The notes under the pieces are model-generated. The model was not told the DNA's origin and did not search any database. It was given only the letters and a program-made list of their open reading frames with translations. This document shows positions 1-6,194 of a stretch of 10,409 nucleotides of DNA, one piece after another. This DNA comes from Acidimicrobiaceae bacterium (GTDB lineage: Bacteria > Actinomycetota > Acidimicrobiia > Acidimicrobiales > RAAP-2), in assembly GCA_003133005.1 (NCBI GenBank), contig PKZI01000049.1:1-10409 (forward strand). The letters are read 5' to 3'. Made by a program: the position numbers and the translations under genes. How positions within the stretch are numbered: the first letter of the stretch is position 1; every line of letters begins with the position of its first letter.

Positions 1-105
1 CGCCCTGAGGAGATCGCGTCGGTCGCGTTGTTCCTCGCCTCGGACGACTCGAGTTACGTCAACGGTATGGAGTTGGTAGTCGACGGTGGCACCACAGTGA
101 TTTGA
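1..105 (+). CDS. Short-chain dehydrogenase/reductase (SDR), C-terminal fragment
   Basis: The window opens inside this gene; only the last 34 residues and the TGA stop are present. The visible tail has the pattern of the C-terminus of classical SDR oxidoreductases: a PEEIA segment, the helix [15 protein letters not shown], then the closing strand and turn [11 protein letters not shown]. In SDR enzymes the SSYVNG and VDGG elements pack at the subunit interface, after the Rossmann core and the Tyr-Lys catalytic pair, which lie outside the window. The substrate cannot be told from this tail, because FabG-like and sugar or alcohol dehydrogenases share it. The next gene is on the same strand 131 bases downstream, too far to be clearly co-transcribed. 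Confidence 0.85.
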   Translation, partial: RPEEIASVALFLASDDSSYVNGMELVVDGGTTVI

Positions 106-221
106 GCACCGAAACGAGTTCGCTAGCTCACTGTTGTGACATCTAGGAGCACGCGGACCCTCCACACGCCAAGCCTTTACATCAATTGAACCTCTATCAC
201 CAACCCTCATTCAACTACAAC

Positions 222-227
222 AAAGGA
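222..227 (+). promoter_or_regulatory. Ribosome binding site deciding the start at 237
   Basis: AAAGGA sits nine bases before the ATG at 237. It supports that start over the in-frame TTG at 186 and agrees with the position of the Rossmann fold. Confidence 0.6.
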
Positions 228-236
228 ATACACGAC

Positions 237-854
237 ATGACCACTATCACCATTATCGGCTCGGGCAACATGGCCACCGCCATCGGCACCCGGGCGGCGA
301 AGCACGGCCACACCATCGAGCTCATGAGCCGCAACACCGCCAAGGCTCAGGCACTTGCGGCTCAGATCGGCAACGGAGCCACCGTCGGCACGTTCGGGGC
401 AAAGCCGCTGGGTGACATCGTCATTCTCGCCGTCCTGTACGCCAGCGCGGTTGAAGTGGTCGCGAAGTACGGCGATGCAGTGGCAGGCAAGATCCTCGTT
501 GACATCACCAACCCGTTCAACGCCGACGTCACCGGACTCGTGACTACCGAGGGCCACTCGATTTCTCAGCAGATCGCCGCCGCCGCTCCCAAGGGCACAC
601 ACGTCGTAAAGGCATTTAATTCAATCCTCCAGGGCGTCCTTGCCGAAGACAAGCCCGTGGACGTGTTCTTCGCCGGCGACAGCGCAGAGGCCAGAGCACA
701 CGTCGCGGCGTTTCTGGCGAGTCTGGACATGCGGCCCCTCGACGCAGGGGGGCTCGAAATGGCTTACGTTCTTGAATGGGCCGGTGTCCTCCTGGTCGGC
801 CTGGCACGCAACGGCGCCGGTTTCGACATCGCCTTAGGAGCCAAAGCGACCTGA
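237..854 (+). CDS. NADPH-dependent F420 reductase-like NADP-binding oxidoreductase
   Basis: This 205-residue protein is of the F420-dependent NADP oxidoreductase type (family PF03807 by resemblance), which passes hydride between NADP and a deazaflavin or related partner in the cytoplasm. A Rossmann fingerprint GSGNMATAIG lies at residues 8-17 after a first beta strand. SRN at 31-33 follows the second strand and would suit the 2'-phosphate of NADP. The central strand ILVDITNPFN is at 86-95 and VKAFNS at 124-129, as in relatives. The C-terminus (RPLDAGGLEMA and LVGLARNG) also matches the family. The start is the ATG at 237, preceded by AAAGGA nine bases upstream; an in-frame TTG at 186 would add 17 residues before the Rossmann fold and lacks a good ribosome site. 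Whether the partner is really F420 cannot be read here, since many relatives are uncharacterised. Confidence 0.82.
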   Translation: MTTITIIGSGNMATAIGTRAAKHGHTIELMSRNTAKAQALAAQIGNGATVGTFGAKPLGDIVILAVLYASAVEVVAKYGDAVAGKILVDITNPFNADVTGLVTTEGHSISQQIAAAAPKGTHVVKAFNSILQGVLAEDKPVDVFFAGDSAEARAHVAAFLASLDMRPLDAGGLEMAYVLEWAGVLLVGLARNGAGFDIALGAKAT

Positions 855-946
855 ACATTTAAGTGGCTCCACTCGAGGGAGGAATGAAATTCGGAATGCG
901 GTCGGCGCTGGAACTGTTTCGCAGGCGATAGCTGAAGCGTGCCGGG

Positions 947-981
947 AAAGTTGGAGAGGGCGGCTTCAAGGAGTCAACTTT
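947..981 (+). terminator. Possible weak terminator-like inverted repeat
   Basis: AAAGTTG (947-953) and CAACTTT (975-981) form a 7-bp inverted repeat with a 21-base loop, followed by one more T. It lies about 90 bases after the stop of the reductase gene. The stem is AT-rich, the loop is long and there is no real T tract, so terminator function is only a possibility. Confidence 0.18.
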
Positions 982-1226
982 TAGTCCTCCCACAATCGTA
1001 TTTCGAGCACGCTGCCATCAGCACCTCTCAATTGAATTGTGACTTGACCTTGAAACGAGCCTTGGTCTAGCCAATTGTCTAGCCACGAGGTCAAACGTGA
1101 GTGGACGTCGGTGGACGTTTGTGGACATTGCTCTTCGTCCGGCCTACGAATCTGGACGCTGAAGGACGTCAGTGGACATTCTGGAAACACTCTCAAGGTG
1201 CCGGGATCGAGACCCGGGCGGCCCAC
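981..1226 (-). CDS. Doubtful 81-residue hypothetical ORF starting in a tRNA-like element
   Basis: The frame opens with GTG at 1226 and stops at 981. I do not recognise a family. Its first residues (GRPGLDPGT) are the reverse-strand reading of the T-arm-like hairpin at 1201-1217, the usual artefact when a frame runs antisense through a tRNA end, and no ribosome site precedes the GTG. The middle includes TSTDVHS, which arises from the GGACGT repeats. The C-terminal half is more protein-like: an amphipathic stretch LTSWLDNWLDQG, then alternating strand-like segments GQVTIQLRG and SVLEIRL. It may be the remnant of a real gene whose true start is lost, or chance. Confidence 0.25.
   Translation of the reverse strand: MGRPGLDPGTLRVFPECPLTSFSVQIRRPDEEQCPQTSTDVHSRLTSWLDNWLDQGSFQGQVTIQLRGADGSVLEIRLWED
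1101..1130 (+). repeat. Three tandem 10-bp direct repeats (GTGGACRTYG-like)
   Basis: Three decamers beginning GTGGAC follow one another exactly at 1101, 1111 and 1121. Further GGAC cores occur at 1153, 1164 and 1174, all at multiples of about ten bases from the first. Period and phase match one turn of B-DNA, as in operator or architectural binding arrays. They could also be the remains of a degenerate short tandem repeat. Confidence 0.55.
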
Positions 1227-1227
1227 A
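1201..1227 (+). other. tRNA 3'-end-like fragment (T-arm plus acceptor strand)
   Basis: CCGGG (1201-1205), a seven-base loop ATCGAGA (1206-1212) and CCCGG (1213-1217) reproduce a tRNA T-arm: five perfect pairs, seven loop bases, G53-C61 closing pair, and T55, C56, G57 and A58 in place. Only T54 is changed, to A. A seven-base acceptor-like strand GCGGCCC (1218-1224), an A and then CA follow. No matching 5' acceptor GGGCCGC, D-arm or anticodon arm lies upstream, so this is not a whole tRNA gene. Fragments of tRNA 3' ends are typical attachment-site scars left by integrases that target tRNA genes; that origin is inferred here. Confidence 0.4.
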
Positions 1228-1437
1228 AATGTTTTGTAAAAAATTCAACTGATCCCCGTCGGAACAGCTTCGGATGATGCTTGACACAGTTTCGGGACCT
1301 TCTTGAAACACCCGCGCAACTTCTGAACACTGCTCCAAGCAAGCGGGGGTTGGGCCCAGTGCTCAATAGGCCGAGCAAGATAAATCGGAGTTTCCGCGGC
1401 CGATCGGCGACTTAATCAACCTATTAATGAGCCACGT

Positions 1438-1454
1438 GTAAGTAAAAGACTTAC
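1438..1454. repeat. Short perfect inverted repeat
   Basis: GTAAGT and ACTTAC flank the five bases AAAAG, giving a perfect 6-bp inverted repeat. It lies far from any gene start, so a role as operator or hairpin is unsupported. Confidence 0.25.
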
Positions 1455-1470
1455 CCTGGTGATTCCACCA

Positions 1471-1674
1471 CTATCGCAGGTTGATCCTCTTGGTCATCGA
1501 TTCACTGAATGACCTGCTCCACCGGCGAAGTCGAAACGTTGCCGCGTTCCATTTCGTTTGACCACGATGACGTGAAGGGCACCCAAAATGATGTTCGTGG
1601 CGCCTCGTACAAGGACGTTCAGACCAGACGCGCGTCGTCGACGCGAAGTCGAGTGATTTTTGATTGTCGCCCAC
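1471..1674 (-). CDS. Doubtful small ORF with a strong ribosome site
   Basis: GTG at 1674 opens a 67-residue frame ending at 1471. AGGAGG (plus-strand CCTCCT at 1681-1686) lies six bases upstream, a near-ideal ribosome site and the only reason to list the frame. The predicted protein is very basic and rich in Arg, His, Ser and Trp, with no motif or family I recognise, and the composition resembles an untranslated frame. It may be a real small protein, a decayed gene start or chance. Confidence 0.2.
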   Translation of the reverse strand: MGDNQKSLDFASTTRVWSERPCTRRHEHHFGCPSRHRGQTKWNAATFRLRRWSRSFSESMTKRINLR

Positions 1675-1903
1675 GCGGAGCCTCCTGGAAACCAAAATTA
1701 GTCACCGGAGTTCTAGAGCGACCCTCGCACCTTAGTTGAAGCAACCTCGTTTCGTCCAGTGAAATCGCAAAGGTCGCTAATTTGTCGCGCCAACTGAGAC
1801 AAGATGACGGAAACCGAGCAACCTAGATTTTCATAGATGTTGTAAAGGCACCTTCGAGTGGACGCGCATCGATGCCAGAGGACCGATTGTTAAGGTTTCA
1901 ATC

Positions 1904-3004
1904 GTGGCTCTTCAAAATTCGATGTCGGCGGATCACAATGTGCGCGTCCCCGCCAGCGATGCCCGACACTTTGGTCACGATGCACCGATTCTTGTTGCCA
2001 TGGATAAGTTTCGGGGCACCGCGACAGCCGTCGAATTGTGCGATGTGGTGGCGGTCGTTGCGCGAGGGCTCGGATTTGTGCCCGACGTGCAACCCCTCTC
2101 TGACGGAGGTGAGGGATTTCGCGATGCGTTCGTCGGCGACGTTGTGAAAGTGCGGGTGTCAGGACCGCTCGGTGAAAAGGTGACGGCGGGGATCACATTC
2201 GTCTCGCGCGACTCGCGTCGCACGGCAATTCTTGAATGTGCTGACGCAGTGGGTCGACACTATCTCGTCACCCCCACGCCAGAACAGGCTCTGGCGGCAT
2301 CGAGCACCGGCGTGGGAGAACTCATACTCGCTGCGGCCGAACACGGGGCCGATGCGATCCTCTTGGGATTGGGTGGTTCGGCGACGTCGGACGGCGGACG
2401 AGGCTGTTACGAATTTCTTCGCGACCATGGGGGTCTGCCTACGCCAGTGATTGCGGCGACCGACGTCGTCGCACGCTTCAGCGGTGCACGCCGCTACGCC
2501 CATCAGAAGGGTGTTCGTGAAGAAGATCTCAAGATCGTCGACGCGCATCTGGCCAGCGTTCGTGCGCTTTTCCTCAGCGAACAAGGCGTTGACGTGGAAG
2601 CACTCGAACGCACTGGGGCGGCGGGAGGTATCGCCGGTGCGATTGCGGCGCTCGGCGGTTCGTTGGTCGACGGACTCGAGGCCGTAGATGACGCGGTCGG
2701 CTTGAAAGCACGCATCTCGCGGGTCAGTCTCGTGATTTCCGGCGAAGGTCGATTTGATGAAGGAAGTCTTGAGGGAAAGGTCACGGGAGGAATTGCCACG
2801 ATGATCGATGGTCGAGTTCCACTGCTACTCGTTTGCGGATCCTTGGACGAGCACGCGGCGAAGGAGTTTGAATCACGTTACGAACATGTGCGGATCGTTG
2901 CTTTGAGCGAGAGACTCGGGATGGAGCGAGCGACAAAGGACGTTCTCGGCGCCCTTCGCGAGGTAGTCACGAACGAACTCGCCGACGTCGAACCGTGTCA
3001 CTAG
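1904..3004 (+). CDS. Glycerate kinase (GarK/GlxK-type, glycerate 2-kinase family)
   Basis: This 366-residue protein transfers phosphate from ATP to D-glycerate, feeding 2- or 3-phosphoglycerate into lower glycolysis; the family is usually around 370-380 residues. Family landmarks in order: the first strand and loop PILVAMDKFRG (28-38), SDGGEG (66-71), the glycine-rich GLGGSATSDGG (155-165), GAAGG (238-242) and ISGEGRFDEGSLEGK (278-292). The segment after GLGGSATSDGG is shorter than usual, and the DNPL-type loop is replaced by ATDVVARF (185-192) before HQKG (200-203). The GTG at 1904 has AAGG eight bases upstream; ATG at 1922 is an alternative without a ribosome site. Either start leaves 21-27 extra hydrophilic residues before the usual N-terminus. 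The polyphosphate kinase gene follows after 11 bases, so the two are probably co-transcribed. Confidence 0.88.
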   Translation: MALQNSMSADHNVRVPASDARHFGHDAPILVAMDKFRGTATAVELCDVVAVVARGLGFVPDVQPLSDGGEGFRDAFVGDVVKVRVSGPLGEKVTAGITFVSRDSRRTAILECADAVGRHYLVTPTPEQALAASSTGVGELILAAAEHGADAILLGLGGSATSDGGRGCYEFLRDHGGLPTPVIAATDVVARFSGARRYAHQKGVREEDLKIVDAHLASVRALFLSEQGVDVEALERTGAAGGIAGAIAALGGSLVDGLEAVDDAVGLKARISRVSLVISGEGRFDEGSLEGKVTGGIATMIDGRVPLLLVCGSLDEHAAKEFESRYEHVRIVALSERLGMERATKDVLGALREVVTNELADVEPCH

Positions 3005-3009
3005 AGGAG
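3003..3009 (+). promoter_or_regulatory. Ribosome binding site of ppk2, overlapping the upstream stop codon
   Basis: AGAGGAG overlaps the TAG stop (3002-3004) of the glycerate kinase gene and lies six bases before the ATG at 3016. A ribosome ending the first gene sits on this site, which favours coupled translation of the pair. Confidence 0.6.
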
Positions 3010-3015
3010 TAGGTC

Positions 3016-3936
3016 ATGAAGCTCAATGAAGAAATTCTCGATGAATTACGAGTCGAGCCGGGAAAGCGCGCCAAAATAAGTTCGCGAAGCACCACCGAAA
3101 CGCGCACCGACTGGTTCGGGCAAGAGACGAAGGCTGCGAGCGGCGTCGCCCGCAAGAAGGTAGCCGAAGAAGATCTCTCCTCCTACGTTGACGAACTGTC
3201 AAGGGCCCAGGACCTACTTTGGGCCGACGGCTCGCACGCATTACTCATAGTCCTCCAAGCCATGGACGCCGCTGGCAAAGACGGGACTATCAAACACGTC
3301 ATGTCGGGCGTCAACCCTCAAGGATGCAGAGTCGAATCATTCAAACAGCCATCGACCGAGGAACTTAATCACGACTTCTTGTGGCGTTGCACTAAGGTGT
3401 TGCCCTCCCTGGGAAGTATCAGTATCTTCAACCGCTCCTACTACGAGGACGTACTTGTCGTGCGAGTGCATCCCGATCTGCTCGATAAGACTCACGAAGT
3501 ACCGAAGAAGGGATCACTGTCGACACTTTGGGAAAAACGTTTCGAGGACATCAATAACTTTGAACATCATCTGCACCGCAATAACACGCGCGTCGTAAAA
3601 ATCTTCTTGCACATTTCTCGCGACGAACAAAAGAAGCGATTTCTCAAGCGCCTTGACGACCCGGCGAAGCGATGGAAGTTCTCTCCCAACGACCTCGCAG
3701 AGCGTCAACATTGGGACGAGTACCAAAAAGCCTACGAAGAGACTCTAACCGCGACCTCAACGGCGTGGGCTCCGTGGTACGTCGTGCCCGCGGACCACAA
3801 GTACGCACTACGCGCGCTCGTCGGAGGAATCATTGTGAGCGAAATTGATCGACTGGATCTCAAGTCCCCAAAGGTCGCTCCCGAAAAACTCACACTGCTG
3901 GACGAAGCGAAAAAACAGCTTTTGGCCGAAAAGTAA
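3016..3936 (+). CDS. ppk2: Polyphosphate kinase 2 family (class III-like polyphosphate:nucleotide phosphotransferase)
   Basis: This 306-residue P-loop enzyme uses inorganic polyphosphate to phosphorylate nucleoside mono- or diphosphates. Walker A is AMDAAGKDG (82-90), followed by TIKHVMSGVNPQGCRV. Walker B is IFNRSYYEDVLVVRVHP (137-153). The lid region is KRLDDPAKRWKF (211-222), and ETSTAWAPWY-type residues (242-255, here ETLTATSTAWAPWY) follow. These agree closely with the class III PPK2 type known from Meiothermus, which phosphorylates both AMP and ADP; class cannot be proved by eye. About 35 extra residues precede the shared core. The ATG at 3016 follows AGAGGAG (3003-3009), a strong ribosome site that overlaps the stop of the glycerate kinase gene. 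The ROK gene converges on it from the right, 115 bases away, with no strong terminator between. Confidence 0.93.
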   Translation: MKLNEEILDELRVEPGKRAKISSRSTTETRTDWFGQETKAASGVARKKVAEEDLSSYVDELSRAQDLLWADGSHALLIVLQAMDAAGKDGTIKHVMSGVNPQGCRVESFKQPSTEELNHDFLWRCTKVLPSLGSISIFNRSYYEDVLVVRVHPDLLDKTHEVPKKGSLSTLWEKRFEDINNFEHHLHRNNTRVVKIFLHISRDEQKKRFLKRLDDPAKRWKFSPNDLAERQHWDEYQKAYEETLTATSTAWAPWYVVPADHKYALRALVGGIIVSEIDRLDLKSPKVAPEKLTLLDEAKKQLLAEK

Positions 3937-4051
3937 AGTGCCAACGATTGGAGATCGCTTCGATTGTCAACGCCCCCCGACGCGGCGATGTAACCGACGG
4001 CGAAACGGGAGAACTCCCCCCATCATGCCGTTCGGATTCGAAAACATCGCG

Positions 4052-4969
4052 CTAAGTCGCAGCGGCGAGAAGCGCAGCTCCAATCAACGAGCTGCGAGTT
4101 CCGAGATTCGCGAACTCGTGATGTAGTCCCTCACTCACTTCAGCCATGCAATATTCGCGAGCCAATTCAACGGATTCATCAATCCAGTGAGTCTGGCCTA
4201 ACGCCACCGAGCCGCCGACGACAATCACCTCAGGATCCCAAAGTGTCGCGACAGCGGCAAAGCAACGAGCAAGGGCGTCACGACCTCGATCACGGATTAC
4301 GAGTGCTCGCTCGTCGCCCATTGAGGCACGTTGAAATAGTTCCACCGGCGAACGCACGCTCGAGTGAACGTCGAGTGGTTCGGGCCACACCTCGACCAAT
4401 TGACGAACCAAGCTCAAGCCTCCCGCGAACGACTCGACGTCCCCTCGCCGTCCACAGTTACACACCGGACCAGTGGGATCCAGTACAAGGTGTCCGACCT
4501 CTCCTGCAGTACCGTGCGCACCTCCTTGGCGCACACCGTTGATGACGAGACCTGCGCCTACGCCACTGCTCACCGTCACGTATCCAACGATGCTTCGACC
4601 GGCACCCGCACCGATCAGCGCTTCGGCAATCGCAGCAGCGGCAGCATCATCTTCCAGAAGAACCTCACAGGAGAAGGCATCACGTAGCGCGCTCACGATC
4701 GGTAGTGGTCCCCACGCCATGTTGTGGAGTCGAAGGATGACACCGCTTTCGTAGTCAATTGGTCCGGGCGCGACACAACCAATTTTCGTAATTGAATCCG
4801 AGCCCGCGGCCCTAGTGAGTGTCGAGGTAATTACGGACAGAAGTTCGGAGGGCGTTGGTGGTGTGGCAATGGAGGCCACGCTCCCTTCGCGTAACTCGCC
4901 ATTCATAGTCGAGATTCCCACCAGCACCGTTGACGCGCCGATGTCGATCGCTCCGAGAACGTCCGCCAC
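4052..4969 (-). CDS. ROK-family sugar kinase-like protein
   Basis: A 305-residue ROK protein without an N-terminal helix-turn-helix, so a kinase rather than a repressor. ROK kinases phosphorylate hexoses or amino sugars with ATP. Landmarks: phosphate loop DIGAS (9-13; usual form DIGGTK, so Gly-Thr-Lys is altered), the catalytic segment LEDDAAAAAIAE (105-116) retaining Asp108 where ENDANAAALGE is usual, TVSSGVGAG (132-140), GTAGEVGH (153-160), the zinc motif CNCGRRGDVE (170-179) and PEVIVVGGSV (246-255). The zinc motif is normally CxCGxxGCxE; the third Cys is Asp177 here, which might still bind metal. The GTG at 4969 lies seven bases after the stop of the GH4 gene and lacks a clear ribosome site, so it is likely translated by coupling. 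It is the last gene of the operon. The substrate is unknown; a non-catalytic sugar sensor is a less likely alternative. Confidence 0.85.
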   Translation of the reverse strand: MADVLGAIDIGASTVLVGISTMNGELREGSVASIATPPTPSELLSVITSTLTRAAGSDSITKIGCVAPGPIDYESGVILRLHNMAWGPLPIVSALRDAFSCEVLLEDDAAAAAIAEALIGAGAGRSIVGYVTVSSGVGAGLVINGVRQGGAHGTAGEVGHLVLDPTGPVCNCGRRGDVESFAGGLSLVRQLVEVWPEPLDVHSSVRSPVELFQRASMGDERALVIRDRGRDALARCFAAVATLWDPEVIVVGGSVALGQTHWIDESVELAREYCMAEVSEGLHHEFANLGTRSSLIGAALLAAAT

Positions 4970-4976
4970 TATCCAG

Positions 4977-6194
4977 CTACTTAGCGTTCGAAACTTGTGC
5001 TTGATGAATCACGCTGAGGAGCCCTTCGATGAGCGACTCGAGAGGCGTGTCATCGCGAACCATAGGGTTGGCCTGAAGCGCTTGAATGATATTTTCCTCG
5101 TTTGGTTCACGACAGGCTGTGAGAGCGAAGTCCTCGTAACGAGCGTGCCGCTCGAGAAGTTCAAGCGCGGGTGCCGGTAACGCGCGAAGCTGCGACGTGG
5201 TGACCGCACCCGCGCGGTCAATCGTCGCCATTGCCTCAATAGTCGAGTCAAACGACAAACCTGGCAATCTCGCGTTGTTCGCCGTTCCCACCAAGAGTCG
5301 CTCGCCGCTTCCGACCAGGAGAGATCGCAGCACCGGCATCACCGCCAACGAGTACCACGGCGCGGGGCGCAAACTTGTGTCGGGAAACTCACCTTTCTCG
5401 AGCTTGGTGCGTGCCCCTTGTTCAAGGGCCGTGAGTTCGCTCGCCCTCGTAGGTTGATTGCGCTGCTTCTCAAAGTACGTATCGGGATCGACGTAGTAAC
5501 GAACGTAGGCGAGAGGCAGCGCGCCGAATTCTCGAGTGCGAGAGGCATCTATGGGTACGAGGTCAAGAAGTGATTCCAATTCTCCCGCGTCATGGGCGAC
5601 ATAGAAACCAACGTGGTTCATGCCCACGTAGCGTCCGAGCAGTTCGTCGACCTCGCGACCCAGGCGCTGGGCGATGAGCCCTAGGAGTGCGTGCGGAGCT
5701 TCGCATACTTCGACGACGTTGAGCCGGTGACTTGAACCTGCTCGCCGAGCAATTCCGGCCGGATTCGTAAGTACAAGTACGAACGCATCGGGCGCGACCG
5801 CGGCAACCTTAGAAAAAATCTCGTCAAGCACCGGTACCGTGCGCAGCGCATTTGCGAACCCACCGGGACCAAGCGTCTCTTCGCCGGGAAGTCCCGCACC
5901 ATGAGGAAAAGACTCGTCAAAGTCTCGCGCCGCGAGTCCGCCCACCCTCACTTGGACGAGCACAATCGCCGAACCCTCAAGAGATTCGTCGAGCGACGTG
6001 GTCGACGTCACTTCGGCAAGATTTCCCACGAGTGCAGCGACGCGATCCGCAATAGCGCTCAGCCGATCCATGTCTCTCGCATAAAGGGAGAGTTCGAGAC
6101 CCTCCTCGATCCCCGCAGTGCCGGTGATCGATGCCAACGCGGTGGCGAATTGTAAAGTAGCGACGCTACTCGCGCCTATGACGCTTATTTTCAT
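4977..6194 (-). CDS. Glycoside hydrolase family 4 (NAD-dependent glycosidase)
   Basis: A 405-residue GH4 enzyme. Family members cleave glycosides by NAD-assisted oxidation at C3, elimination and re-reduction, using a divalent metal, usually Mn. Visible: the NAD-binding start KISVIGASS (2-10), VRVGGLAARDFDESFP (82-97), GEETLGPGGF (104-113), TNPAG (143-147), the metal-ligand Cys164 in EVCEAP and His194 in GMNHVGF, and a Tyr281 segment RPAPWYSLA matching the position of the proposed catalytic Tyr. The tetrapeptide CEAP differs from the CHEV, CHSV, CDMP and CNVP forms tied to known GH4 specificities; its Pro resembles the 6-phospho-glycosidases. The start is the ATG at 6194, whose ATGA overlaps the aminotransferase stop; extension to 6263 would read into that gene. 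It is slightly shorter than the usual 430-450 residues. Substrate unknown. Confidence 0.9.
   Translation of the reverse strand: MKISVIGASSVATLQFATALASITGTAGIEEGLELSLYARDMDRLSAIADRVAALVGNLAEVTSTTSLDESLEGSAIVLVQVRVGGLAARDFDESFPHGAGLPGEETLGPGGFANALRTVPVLDEIFSKVAAVAPDAFVLVLTNPAGIARRAGSSHRLNVVEVCEAPHALLGLIAQRLGREVDELLGRYVGMNHVGFYVAHDAGELESLLDLVPIDASRTREFGALPLAYVRYYVDPDTYFEKQRNQPTRASELTALEQGARTKLEKGEFPDTSLRPAPWYSLAVMPVLRSLLVGSGERLLVGTANNARLPGLSFDSTIEAMATIDRAGAVTTSQLRALPAPALELLERHARYEDFALTACREPNEENIIQALQANPMVRDDTPLESLIEGLLSVIHQAQVSNAK

Larger units (their letters stand above)
855..1903. other. Gene-poor intergenic stretch of about 1.05 kb
   Basis: No frame here gives a protein family I recognise. 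Visible items are an inverted repeat near 947-981, a phased array of GGACGT-like repeats (1103-1179), a tRNA T-arm-like hairpin (1201-1217), a 6-bp inverted repeat at 1438-1454, a TTGTC/GACAA 5-bp inverted repeat at 1782-1802, and two doubtful minus-strand ORFs (981-1226 and 1471-1674). In a window otherwise densely coding, this length and the tRNA-like fragment suggest a scar of an old insertion or a decayed gene. I see no clear promoter for the glycerate kinase gene at its right end. Confidence 0.6.

Noticed and set aside
884..931. A 15-codon ORF preceded by GGGAGG
   Set aside because: The ribosome-site-like sequence touches the ATG with almost no spacing, and the peptide shows nothing recognisable.
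1101..1180. A CRISPR array in the GGACGT repeat region
   Set aside because: Repeats are ten bases, too short, without spacers of regular size and without cas genes nearby.
1153..1227. A complete tRNA gene ending at the T-arm-like hairpin
   Set aside because: No 5' acceptor strand complementary to GCGGCCC, no D-arm and no anticodon stem is found in the preceding 50 bases.
2159..2584. A 141-codon minus-strand frame opposite the glycerate kinase
   Set aside because: The plus strand encodes all family motifs over the same bases; the antisense product has no recognisable features.
4007..4018. GGGAGAACTCCC as a terminator between the convergent ppk2 and ROK genes
   Set aside because: The stem is only four pairs with a workable loop, and no T tract follows on either strand.
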